NCBI GenBank assembly: GCA_963752495.1
Contig: CAVVYJ010000002.1
Coordinates: 930,001 to 994,000 of the forward strand
Reading direction: 5' to 3'
Origin: CAVVYJ01 sp963752495
GTDB taxonomy: Bacteria; Pseudomonadota; Gammaproteobacteria; Burkholderiales; Methylophilaceae
Length of the DNA: 64,000 nt
Positions 9,748 to 18,778 of this stretch are shown in pieces; the stretch's first letter is position 1; each line of letters opens with the position of its first letter. The position numbers and the translations under genes were made by a program. The notes under the pieces are model-generated. The model was not told the origin of the DNA. It worked only from the letters and a program-made list of their open reading frames with translations, and did not search any database.

Positions 9748-10665
9748 ATGGCGATTAAACATTTTTTACAATTTAACGATTTAACAACAGATGAGTTGAA
9801 TCATGTCTTTGCGCGTGCTGCATGGATAAAAAGCCAATTTAAAACTTATAAGCAGTACTGGCCATTGCAGGACAGAACGCTTGTGATGATTTTTGAAAAA
9901 GCCAGCACTCGCACAAGATTGTCATTTGAGGCGGGCATGCACCAACTAGGTGGTAGCGCAATTTACCTGAATACACGTGATTCGCAGCTTGGCCGCGGAG
10001 AACCGGTGGAAGATGCGGCGCAAGTCATTTCGCGGATGTCGGACATTGTGATGATACGGACATTTGAGCAAAGTATCATCGAGCGCTTTGCTGCCAACTC
10101 TCGCGTGCCGGTGATTAATGGACTGACCAACGAATATCATCCATGCCAGATTCTTGCAGATATTTTTACATTTATTGAGCATCGCGGCTCGATTAAAGGC
10201 AAAACGGTCGCGTGGATTGGTGACAGCAATAATGTATGCAATACTTGGCTGCAAGCGGCAGAGGTGCTGGATTTTAATGTGCATGTATCGACTCCGCAGG
10301 GCTACGAAGTGGAAATGGAGCGCGCTAATTTATATGGCCATGATCATTTTGAAGAGTTTGCTGACCCAATGGAAGCCGCGCGCGGCGCGGATTTGGTGAC
10401 AACGGATGTGTGGACCAGCATGGGATTTGAGGCGGAAAATGAAGAACGCCTACGTGACTTTGCTGATTGGCAAGTGGATGCGGATATGATGCGTGTTGCC
10501 GCTAAAGATGCGCTCTTTATGCATTGCTTGCCCGCACATCGGGGCGAAGAAGTCGCTGCAGAGGTAATTGATGGCAAGCAAAGCGTGGTGTGGGATGAAG
10601 CGGAAAATAGGCTACATGTACAAAAGGCGCTGATGGAATATTTATTATTAGGAAAAGTAGCGTAA
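9748..10665 (+). CDS. argF: Ornithine carbamoyltransferase
   Basis: ArgF makes citrulline from ornithine and carbamoyl phosphate. The 305-residue protein carries the carbamoyl-phosphate motif STRTR (53-57), HPCQ (about 131-134) and the ornithine-side motif HCLPAHRGEE near 258-267, all intact. The length is normal for the family. It lies between argD and argG, and its stop codon overlaps the argG start by 1 bp (TAATG), so translation is coupled. Confidence 0.96.
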   Translation: MAIKHFLQFNDLTTDELNHVFARAAWIKSQFKTYKQYWPLQDRTLVMIFEKASTRTRLSFEAGMHQLGGSAIYLNTRDSQLGRGEPVEDAAQVISRMSDIVMIRTFEQSIIERFAANSRVPVINGLTNEYHPCQILADIFTFIEHRGSIKGKTVAWIGDSNNVCNTWLQAAEVLDFNVHVSTPQGYEVEMERANLYGHDHFEEFADPMEAARGADLVTTDVWTSMGFEAENEERLRDFADWQVDADMMRVAAKDALFMHCLPAHRGEEVAAEVIDGKQSVVWDEAENRLHVQKALMEYLLLGKVA

Positions 10666-11888
10666 TGAGCAATGTGAAAAAAGTGGTGTTGGCCTATTCT
10701 GGCGGTTTGGATACCTCGGTAATTTTGAAATGGCTACAAGATGAATACAAGTGTGAGGTGGTAACTTTTACCGCTGACTTAGGTCAGGGTGAAGAGCTAG
10801 AGCCTGCGCGTTTAAAAGCTACTGCAGCAGGTGTTAAAGAAATTTATATTGACGATTTACGCGAAGAGTTTGTGCGTGATTTTGTCTTCCCGATGTTTCG
10901 CGCCAATACAGTGTATGAAGGCGAGTATCTGCTCGGCACCTCGATTGCGCGGCCTTTGATCGCAAAGCGCCTAATTGAGATTGCTGCTGAAACCAATGCA
11001 GATGCGATTTCACATGGCGCGACCGGTAAGGGTAACGACCAAGTGCGTTTTGAGTTGGGTGCTTATGCGCTTAACCCGAATATCCAAATTATTGCGCCGT
11101 GGCGTGAGTGGGATTTGCTCAGCCGCGAAAAGCTGATGGCTTATGCAGAAACACATGGCATTCCTGTAGATATGAAGCACAAGAAAGGCGGCAGCCCATA
11201 CAGCATGGACGCCAACTTGCTGCACATTTCATATGAAGGTCGTCATCTGGAAGACCCTGCTGCCGAAGCTGAAGAGAGCATGTGGCGCTGGACGGTGAGT
11301 CCAGAAAAGGCGCCGGACGCTGCGGAATATCTAGACATCGAATATGTGAATGGAGATCCGGTTGCGCTGAATGGCGAAAAAATGAAGCCGCACGATGTCT
11401 TGGCGCATCTGAATAAAATTGGTGGCAAGCACGGCATTGGTCGCTTGGATTTGGTGGAAAATCGCTATGTAGGCATGAAATCACGCGGTTGTTACGAGAC
11501 GCCGGGCGGCACGATTTTGCTCAAAGCGCATCGCGCGATTGAAAGTATTACTTTGGATCGTGAAGTTGCGCACTTGAAGGATGATCTGATGCCGCGCTAC
11601 GCCAGTATGATTTACAACGGATACTGGTGGAGCCCTGAGCGCATTGCACTGCAAACCTTGATTGACCATACACAAAGATCGGTCAACGGATGGGTGCGCG
11701 TAAAACTTTACAAAGGCAACGTGATTGTCACTGGTCGCGATAGCAAAACCGATTCGCTGTTCGATTCCAGTATTGCGACATTTGAGGACGACAAAGGTGC
11801 ATACGACCAAAAAGATGCGGGCGGCTTTATTAAATTGAATGCTTTAAGAATGCGCATTGCGGCAAATTTAAGAAACAAGAAGAAATAA
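10665..11888 (+). CDS. argG: Argininosuccinate synthase
   Basis: ArgG condenses citrulline with aspartate using ATP. The 407 residues include the N-type ATP pyrophosphatase loop AYSGGLDTS (10-18), SHGATGKGNDQVRFE and the conserved SPYSMDANLLHISYEG. Length and termini are normal. It starts one base into the argF stop and is followed after 6 bp by cimA, so arginine and branched-chain genes may share one long transcript. Confidence 0.97.
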   Translation: MSNVKKVVLAYSGGLDTSVILKWLQDEYKCEVVTFTADLGQGEELEPARLKATAAGVKEIYIDDLREEFVRDFVFPMFRANTVYEGEYLLGTSIARPLIAKRLIEIAAETNADAISHGATGKGNDQVRFELGAYALNPNIQIIAPWREWDLLSREKLMAYAETHGIPVDMKHKKGGSPYSMDANLLHISYEGRHLEDPAAEAEESMWRWTVSPEKAPDAAEYLDIEYVNGDPVALNGEKMKPHDVLAHLNKIGGKHGIGRLDLVENRYVGMKSRGCYETPGGTILLKAHRAIESITLDREVAHLKDDLMPRYASMIYNGYWWSPERIALQTLIDHTQRSVNGWVRVKLYKGNVIVTGRDSKTDSLFDSSIATFEDDKGAYDQKDAGGFIKLNALRMRIAANLRNKKK

Positions 11889-11894
11889 GCAACG

Positions 11895-13467
11895 ATGAAT
11901 CAAGTGGTTATTTATGATTCTACCTTGCGAGACGGCGCGCAGGCGCAAGGCGTTTCATTTACGGTGGAAGATAAACTTAAAATCGTCCAACGCTTGGATG
12001 ACCTAGGAATTGGCTACATCGAGGCGGGAAACCCAGGCTCAAACCCCAAAGACTTGGCTTTTTTTGAGCGGGTAAGTGCGCTTAAATTGAAACATGCAAA
12101 AATCATCGCGTTTGGCAGCACACGCAAAGTAGGCATCAAAGCGTCTGAAGACCGTAATTTGCAATCGCTTTTGAGCGCAAAAACGGTAGCTGTAGCGATT
12201 TTTGGCAAGAGTTGGGATTATCAAGTGACCGATATTCTGCGCACGACGCTAGAAGAAAATTTGAGCATGATAGGCGACACGGTGGCTTATTTGACTAGCC
12301 AAGGTAAAGAAGTGGTGTTTGATGCAGAACATTTTTTTGATGGTTATAAAGCCAATACTGATTATGCGCTAAAGACGTTGCAAGCTGCTGCCGATGCTGG
12401 CGCCAGCGTGTTGTGTTTGTGCGATACCAATGGAGGTACGTTTCCAGACGAAATCGCTGAAATCACCAAAAAGGTGGTGGCACTGTTCAAGGTGCAGGTA
12501 GGGATTCATTGTCACAACGATTGCGAAATGGCAGTGGCCAACTCGGTTGCTGCCGTGCAGGCAGGTGCTAAGCAGGTGCAAGGAACGATTAACGGCATAG
12601 GCGAGCGTTGCGGGAATGCGAATTTATGTTCGATTATCCCCAATTTGCAGTTGAAACTAGGTTTGAAATGTATACCACAGAATAATGTATCGGAGTTGAC
12701 TTCCGCCGCGCGTTATGTGAATGAGATTGCCAATATGGCGTTTAATGACAAGGCGCCTTATGTCGGCAATGATGCCTTCTCACACAAAGGCGGCATGCAT
12801 ATTGATGCGGTGAGTAAGAACCCGATTTCTTATGAACATATTAATCCGGAACAAGTTGGCAACGTGCGACATATTCTGGTGTCTGAGGTAGCAGGACGTA
12901 CTGCATTGCTCGCGAAGATTAACGCGGTAGATCCGACTTTGAATAAAGATTCGGAAGAAACCAAACGAGTATTGGATCATCTAAAAGCTGATGGAACATG
13001 AAGGATACCAATACGAAAGTGCGGAAAGTTCGTTTGACTTGCTTGTGCATCGATTGCTAGGGAAATATAAACCATTTTTTACGCTTAAAGAATACCGGAT
13101 TGGCGTTTATGAATCATCAGAAGAAGGCGCCAATTCTGCGGCAACGATTAGAATTGCCGTGGGTGATCAAGAAGAGACAGCCACGGCCGATGGTGACGGG
13201 CCAGTGAACGCACTGGATAAAGCAGTAAGGCAGGCGCTAGAGCGATTTTATCCGGCGATTAAAGACGTCAAGCTGGTAGATTACAAAGTACGTGTGCTGG
13301 ACTCCGACAAAGCGACTGCAGCAAAGGTGCGCGTATTGATTGAATCGGCTGACCATCGCGAAAGCTGGACGACGATAGGTGTATCGACGGATATTATTGA
13401 TGCCTCTTGGCGAGCGATGCTAGATGCGATTGAATACAAACTTATGCGAGATGCGCAGTTGAATTGA
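11895..13467 (+). CDS. cimA: Citramalate synthase (frameshifted)
   Basis: CimA condenses pyruvate with acetyl-CoA to (R)-citramalate, a threonine-independent entry into isoleucine synthesis. The frame from 11895 has the HMGL-like TIM barrel: YDSTLRDGAQ at the start, VGIHCHNDCEMAVANS with the metal His pair, and GTINGIGERCGNANL. The regulatory LeuA-type dimer domain (GYQYESAESSF onward) is in another frame from about 12991. One extra base near 12985 (before GAACATGAAGGA) splits them; together they give about 524 residues, the usual CimA length. Short 2-isopropylmalate synthases lack the LK.(L)EHEGY linker seen here, which favours CimA. Confidence 0.88.
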
Positions 13468-13484
13468 TTTAAAAGGGAAACATG

Positions 13485-14893
13485 ATGGCAGGAAAAACGC
13501 TTTACGATAAATTATGGGAGTCGCATGTCGTTCGTGAGGACGCAGACGGCACTTGCTTGCTTTATATTGACCGCCACTTGGTGCACGAGGTGACAAGTCC
13601 GCAAGCTTTTGAGGGTTTGCGTATTGCAGGCCGCAAGCCTTGGCGCTTTGGTTCGATTGTGGCCAACCCTGACCACAACACACCAACCAAAGATTGGGAT
13701 AAAGGCATTGAAGATCCGGTTTCACGTTTGCAAGTGGAGACATTGGACGACAATATCAAAGAATTCGGTGCGTTGGTGTATTTTCCATTCAAAAACGCGA
13801 ACCAAGGCATTATTCACGTGATTGGACCAGAGAACGGCACGACATTGCCTGGCATGACCGTGGTTTGCGGCGATAGCCATACTTCCACACATGGTGCATT
13901 TGGTGCGTTGGCGCATGGGATTGGTACGTCGGAAGTGGAGCATGTATTAGCGACACAAACTTTAATTGCCAAAAAATCTAAAAATTTGTTGGTAAGCGTG
14001 GATGGCAAGCTTGGTGCGGGAGTAACCGCCAAAGACGTGGCTTTGGCCATTATCGGCAAAATAGGCACGGCGGGTGGCAATGGTTGCGCGATTGAATTCG
14101 GCGGTGAAGTGATTCGTTCACTTTCTATGGAAGGCCGTATGACGGTATGCAATATGGCGATTGAAGCCGGCGCACGTGCTGGAATTATTGCGCCAGACGA
14201 GAAGACCGTCGCTTATCTGAAAGGCCGCCAGCACGCACCAAAAGGTGAGAGCTGGGATAAAGCGGTTGCCTATTGGCAGACATTGCACTCGGATGCAGAT
14301 GCTAAATTCGACAATGTGGTGGAGTTGCGCGGTGAAGATATTGCGCCGCAAGTCACTTGGGGCACATCGCCCGAGCAAGTATTGCCAATTAGCGCGCGTG
14401 TACCAGACCCCGCCACTGTGGCTGATGCAACAAAGCGCACTAGCATGGAGCTGGCGCTTAAATATATGGGCTTGGCGCCGAATACGCCGATTGATGAGAT
14501 TAAGTTGGACAAGATTTTCATTGGTTCTTGCACCAACTCGCGCATTGAAGACTTACGTGCTGCCGCAGGTGTGCTAAAAGGCAAAAAAGTAGCAAGCAAT
14601 ATTCAATTAGCGCTTGTGGTGCCTGGCTCTGGCATAGTGAAACGCCAGGCAGAGTCGGAGGGTTTGGATAAAATTTTTACCGAAGCCGGTTTTGAGTGGC
14701 GTGAGCCTGGCTGCTCCATGTGTCTTGCCATGAACGCAGATAAACTCGCCCAGGCGAGCGTTGTGCTTCGACCTCTAACCGCAATTTTGAAGGTCGCCAA
14801 GGACAAGGCGGACGCACTCACCTTGTCAGTCCAGAAATGGCTGCTGCAGCTGCCATAGCGGGTCATTTTGTTGATGTTAGAACTTTAAATTAA
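13485..14893 (+). CDS. leuC: 3-isopropylmalate dehydratase large subunit (frameshifted near 3' end)
   Basis: LeuC with LeuD isomerises isopropylmalate in leucine synthesis using a [4Fe-4S] cluster. The cluster cysteines are visible in FIGSCTNSR and GCSMCLAMN. One base is missing in the C-run near 14750: the frame as written ends at 14858 with an unrelated tail, while the adjacent frame continues PGERCASTSNRNFEGRQGQG and GRTHLVSPEMAAAAAIAG to a stop at 14893, the normal LeuC C terminus. Adjacent ATGs at 13482 and 13485 follow AAAAGGGAAAC; MAGKTLYDKLW (13485) matches family starts. leuD begins 23 bp after the corrected stop. Confidence 0.93.
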
Positions 14894-14916
14894 GTAAAAG
14901 AATTAAAGAGAAAAAT

Positions 14917-15555
14917 ATGAAAGCATTTACGCACCTAAACGGCTTGGTTTGCCCGCTCGACCGTGCCAACGTTGACACTGACGCAATTATTCCTAAGCAG
15001 TTTTTAAAGTCTATTAAACGCTCTGGTTTTGGCCCATATCTGTTTGATGAATGGCGCTACACAAACCATGGCGAGCCTGGCATGGATTGCAGCACACGTC
15101 CGCTAAACAAGGATTTTGTGCTGAACTTACCACGTTACAAAGGTGCGCAAATATTATTGGCGCGTGATAACTTTGGCTGTGGTTCGAGCCGTGAGCATGC
15201 ACCGTGGGCGATTGAAGACTTTGGCTTCCGTGTGATTATTGCGCCTAGCTATGCAGATATTTTCTTCAACAATTGCTACAAAAATGGCATGTTGCCGATT
15301 GTGGCAAGCCACGCTTTGGTGGATAAATTGTTTAACGAGTGTGCCGCCAAAGAAGGTTATGCGTTAAGTGTTGATTTGCCCTCACAAACCGTGACCTTGC
15401 CAAGCGGTGAAACATTTACGTTTGATATTCACCCGACATCAAAACATAACTTATTGAATGGTTTGGATGAAATAGGTCTGACACTGCAACACGCAGACGA
15501 GATTGCAGCGTTTGAAGCCAAACGCAAAGCCGCTCAGCCTTGGTTGTTTAGTTAG
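14917..15555 (+). CDS. leuD: 3-isopropylmalate dehydratase small subunit
   Basis: LeuD is the small swivelling subunit of isopropylmalate isomerase. The 212 residues show VDTDAIIPKQFLKSIKRSGFG near the start, the conserved GCGSSREHAPWAI loop and NNCYKNGMLPI. The length matches proteobacterial LeuD. It is preceded by AAAGAGAAAAAT and lies between leuC and leuB. Confidence 0.96.
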   Translation: MKAFTHLNGLVCPLDRANVDTDAIIPKQFLKSIKRSGFGPYLFDEWRYTNHGEPGMDCSTRPLNKDFVLNLPRYKGAQILLARDNFGCGSSREHAPWAIEDFGFRVIIAPSYADIFFNNCYKNGMLPIVASHALVDKLFNECAAKEGYALSVDLPSQTVTLPSGETFTFDIHPTSKHNLLNGLDEIGLTLQHADEIAAFEAKRKAAQPWLFS

Positions 15556-15590
15556 AAATATTGGTTAATTTTTAAATTTAGGAAATTAGA

Positions 15591-16655
15591 ATGAAAATTG
15601 CAGTTCTGCCAGGTGATGGCATTGGGCCGGAAATTATTGCACAAGCCATGCGTGTGCTGGAGGTTTTAAAAAAAGAAGGCCTTAACATGACCTTTACTGA
15701 GGCGCCGTTGGGTGGTCAAGCGTACGACCAGTATGGACATCCTTACCCTGAGTTTACGCAAAACATCTGCCGTGCTGCCGATGCCGTGTTGCTTGGTGCT
15801 GTCGGTGGTCCGCAATATGATAATTTAGACCGTCCATTGCGCCCTGAGCGCGGTTTGTTGGGTATACGTAAAGACTTAGGTTTATTTGCAAACTTGCGTC
15901 CGGCGGTGCTTTATCCTGAGCTTGCGAATGCATCTACACTTAAGCCGGAAGTAGTCTCTGGTTTGGATATTATGATTGTGCGCGAATTGACAGGTGATGT
16001 GTACTTCGGCCAACCACGTGGCATGCGAGTAAATGAGCAAGGGGAACGCGAAGGCTTTAATACCATGGTGTATGCGGAATCAGAAGTGCGGCGTATTGCC
16101 CATGTGGCGTTTGGTATCGCCATGAAGCGTAAGAAAAAGCTATGTTCCGTGGACAAAGCTAACGTGCTTGAAACGACTGAATTCTGGAAAGAAATCGTGA
16201 TTGACGTTGCTAAAGAATATCCGGAAGTTGAGTTGAGCCACATGTATGTGGACAATGCAGCGATGCAGCTCATTCGTAACCCAAAACAGTTTGATGTGAT
16301 GGTCACCGGCAATATTTTTGGCGATATCTTGTCTGACGAAGCCTCTATGTTGACAGGCTCTATCGGCATGTTGGCATCAGCTTCGCTTAATGAGACTAAA
16401 AAAGGATTGTATGAGCCTTCACATGGCTCTGCACCGGATATTGCAGGCAAAAACTTGGCAAACCCAATTGCAACAATTTTGTCTACAGCAATGATGTTGC
16501 GCTACACTTTTGATAATGAGGCAGCAGCTAGCCGTATTGAAAATGCGGTGAAAAAAGTCTTGGCAGCGGGTTATCGCACGGGTGATATTTTTGAGGCGGG
16601 TACTAAAAAAGTAAGTTGCTCCGAAATGGGCGATCAAATCGTAGCGGCAATGTAA
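15591..16655 (+). CDS. leuB: 3-isopropylmalate dehydrogenase
   Basis: LeuB oxidatively decarboxylates 3-isopropylmalate with NAD+. The 354-residue product has the family start KIAVLPGDGIGPEI, the substrate loop RPERGLLGIRKDLGLFANLRP, IVRELTGDVYFG, the metal-binding NIFGDILSDEAS and the NAD-binding EPSHGSAPDIAGKNLANPI. Length is normal. It closes the leuCDB block; ppnP follows after 26 bp on the same strand. Confidence 0.97.
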   Translation: MKIAVLPGDGIGPEIIAQAMRVLEVLKKEGLNMTFTEAPLGGQAYDQYGHPYPEFTQNICRAADAVLLGAVGGPQYDNLDRPLRPERGLLGIRKDLGLFANLRPAVLYPELANASTLKPEVVSGLDIMIVRELTGDVYFGQPRGMRVNEQGEREGFNTMVYAESEVRRIAHVAFGIAMKRKKKLCSVDKANVLETTEFWKEIVIDVAKEYPEVELSHMYVDNAAMQLIRNPKQFDVMVTGNIFGDILSDEASMLTGSIGMLASASLNETKKGLYEPSHGSAPDIAGKNLANPIATILSTAMMLRYTFDNEAAASRIENAVKKVLAAGYRTGDIFEAGTKKVSCSEMGDQIVAAM

Positions 16656-16681
16656 TAATAAGCAAATTTTGAGGATTTAAT

Positions 16682-16993
16682 ATGGCACAGTTTGACAATG
16701 TAAGCGTAAAGAAAAAAGCCAACGTGTATTTTGATGGCATGTGTGTAAGCCACACGGTAATGTTTCCTAATGGCACGCGCAGCACCATTGGTGTGATTTT
16801 TCCGAGCAATTTGACTTTTAACACTGCAGCACCCGAGTTAATGGAAATTAATTTGGGAAAATGCAAAGTGCGTTTGAATGGCGAAACTGAATGGAAGACT
16901 TATGGAGCGGGTGAGAAATTCACCGTACCGGGTAATTCAAGCTTTGATATTGAAACGATTGAGATGCTGGATTACGTTTGTCATTTTGAATAG
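16682..16993 (+). CDS. ppnP: Pyrimidine/purine nucleoside phosphorylase (YaiE/PpnP family)
   Basis: PpnP is a small cupin-like enzyme that phosphorolyses several nucleosides. The 103 residues match the YaiE/DUF1255 pattern: NGTRSTIGVIFPSNLTFNTAAPELMEI in the body, then ETEWKTYGAGEKFTVPGNSSFDI and a terminal YVCHFE. It sits between leuB and yajQ, and its stop is 9 bp before yajQ. A ribosome-binding site TTTGAGGATTTAAT precedes the ATG. Confidence 0.9.
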   Translation: MAQFDNVSVKKKANVYFDGMCVSHTVMFPNGTRSTIGVIFPSNLTFNTAAPELMEINLGKCKVRLNGETEWKTYGAGEKFTVPGNSSFDIETIEMLDYVCHFE

Positions 16994-17002
16994 GGGTTTG
17001 CG

Positions 17003-17497
17003 ATGCCTAGCTTTGATATTACGTCAGAAGTTGATATGGTTGCCTTAAAGAACGCAATTGACGTTGCGGGCAAGCAAATTGCCAATCGTTATGACTTCAA
17101 AGGCACATCTGCCAAAGTTGAACTCAACGAAAAAGACAGCCTCATTACATTGCTTGGCGATAACGATTTTCAGCTCGACCAAGTGAAAGACATTTTGCTG
17201 CCAGGCATGGAGAAAAAAGAGCCGGACTCTTCCAAACGGTTGGAGCACAAAGACGTGCAAAAAGTCGGCGGCAATAAAGTGAAGCAAGAGCTGAAAATTC
17301 GCGCGGGTATTGATGCGGAGCTAGCCAAGCGCATCACCAAGCTCATAAAAGATTCTGGAATGAAAGTGCAAGCGAGCATTCAGGGCGATACGGTGCGGGT
17401 AAACGGTGCTAAGCGAGATGTGTTGCAAGATGCGATTGCGTTTGTGAAAAAAAATGTGACGGACTTTCCATTGAAATTTGGAAATTTTAGAGATTAA
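17003..17497 (+). CDS. yajQ: YajQ-family nucleotide-binding protein
   Basis: The 164-residue protein begins MPSFDITSEVDMVALKNAID and ends KKNVTDFPLKFGNFRD, both diagnostic of YajQ (DUF520). IRAGIDAELAKRITKLIKDSG and KVQASIQGDTVRVNGAKRDVL are conserved core strands. YajQ proteins bind nucleotides or RNA; a Xanthomonas homologue binds c-di-GMP. The exact role here is not known. It lies between ppnP and asd, 5 bp before asd, so it shares the amino-acid transcript. Confidence 0.93.
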   Translation: MPSFDITSEVDMVALKNAIDVAGKQIANRYDFKGTSAKVELNEKDSLITLLGDNDFQLDQVKDILLPGMEKKEPDSSKRLEHKDVQKVGGNKVKQELKIRAGIDAELAKRITKLIKDSGMKVQASIQGDTVRVNGAKRDVLQDAIAFVKKNVTDFPLKFGNFRD

Positions 17498-17502
17498 TTG
17501 AT

Positions 17503-18620
17503 ATGTTAAGAGTTGGATTTGTTGGCTGGCGCGGTATGGTGGGCAGTGTGCTCATGCAGCGCATGATGGAAGAAAATGACTTTGCGGATATCGAACCGCA
17601 ATTTTTTACCACGTCGCAAGCAGGAGGTGTTGCGCCTAATATAGGCAGAGACTCGCCTGCGCTCAAAGATGCGAAAAACATCGCCGAATTAGCAAAGATG
17701 GACGTGATTGTTTCCTGCCAAGGTGGTGATTACACCAGCGAAATATTTCCGAAGCTGCGCGCCCTGAGAATTGGCAAGGACATTGGGTTGATGCAGCCTC
17801 TAGCTTGCGTATGAACCCAGATTCGGTAATTATTCTTGACCCGGTAAATATGCATGTCATCGAAGATGCATTACAAAAAGGTGGTAAAAACTGGATAGGT
17901 GGAAATTGCACAGTTTCGCTCATGCTGATGGCTTTGAATGGTCTTTTTAAAGCGGATTTGGTCGATTGGGTCACTTCCATGACTTATCAAGCGGCTTCTG
18001 GCGCTGGCGCGCAAAACATGCGTGAACTCTTAAACCAGATGGGTGAAGCGCATCGCGTGGCAAACTCCTTGTTAGCTGACCCGGCTTCAGCGATTTTGGA
18101 TATTGATCGCGAAGTTGCGGGCACCTTGCGTGATAGTAGCTTTCCAACGGCTAACTTCGGTGTGCCTTTGGCGGGCAGCTTGATTCCGTGGATTGATGTT
18201 GACTTGGGTAACGGCCAAAGCAAAGAAGAATGGAAAGGCGGCGCGGAAACCAACAAGATTCTCGGTCGCGAAGACAACCCAATTCCAATTGATGGCCTTT
18301 GTGTGCGCATTGGCGCCATGCGATGCCATTCGCAAGCGATGACGATTAAGCTCAAGAAAGACGTACCTTTGGATGAAATCAGTCAAATGTTAGCTGAAGC
18401 AAACCCATGGGCAAAAGTGATTCCTAACGAGCGACAAGCCAGTATGCGCGAGCTTACGCCTGCTGCTGTGACTGGAAAATTGGTAACACCAGTTGGACGT
18501 TTGCGGAAATTGAATATGGGAAATGACTATTTGTCTGCATTTACCGTTGGTGACCAATTGTTATGGGGTGCGGCCGAACCGCTACGCAGAATGTTGCGTA
18601 TTTTGGTAGCGCAAACATAA
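17503..18620 (+). CDS. asd: Aspartate-semialdehyde dehydrogenase (frameshifted)
   Basis: Asd reduces aspartyl phosphate to aspartate semialdehyde for lysine, threonine, methionine and diaminopimelate. The start MLRVGFVGWRGMVGSVLMQRM has the NADP loop. The second frame carries WVDAASSLRMNP, the catalytic-cysteine motif GGNCTVSLM and the C-terminal LGRLRKL-like VGRLRKLNMG. A one-base loss near 17768 (CGCGCCCTGAG) shifts the frame; with it restored, ENWQGHWVDAASSLR reads continuously. The total is about 372 residues, as in other proteobacteria. The gene is essential, so a sequencing error is likely. Confidence 0.94.
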
Positions 18621-18778
18621 AGAAATCGTGAATAAATTTTGATTTTTTTGAAAAAAAGCCACACTATTCACTAACAATCACATAGCTACTGAATATAATG
18701 TGTATTATGAGCTTGCATCTCTAACTAATTGATGTTATTTTTGTTATTGCAATCGTTTAGTTAATTAAGGGTGGAATA

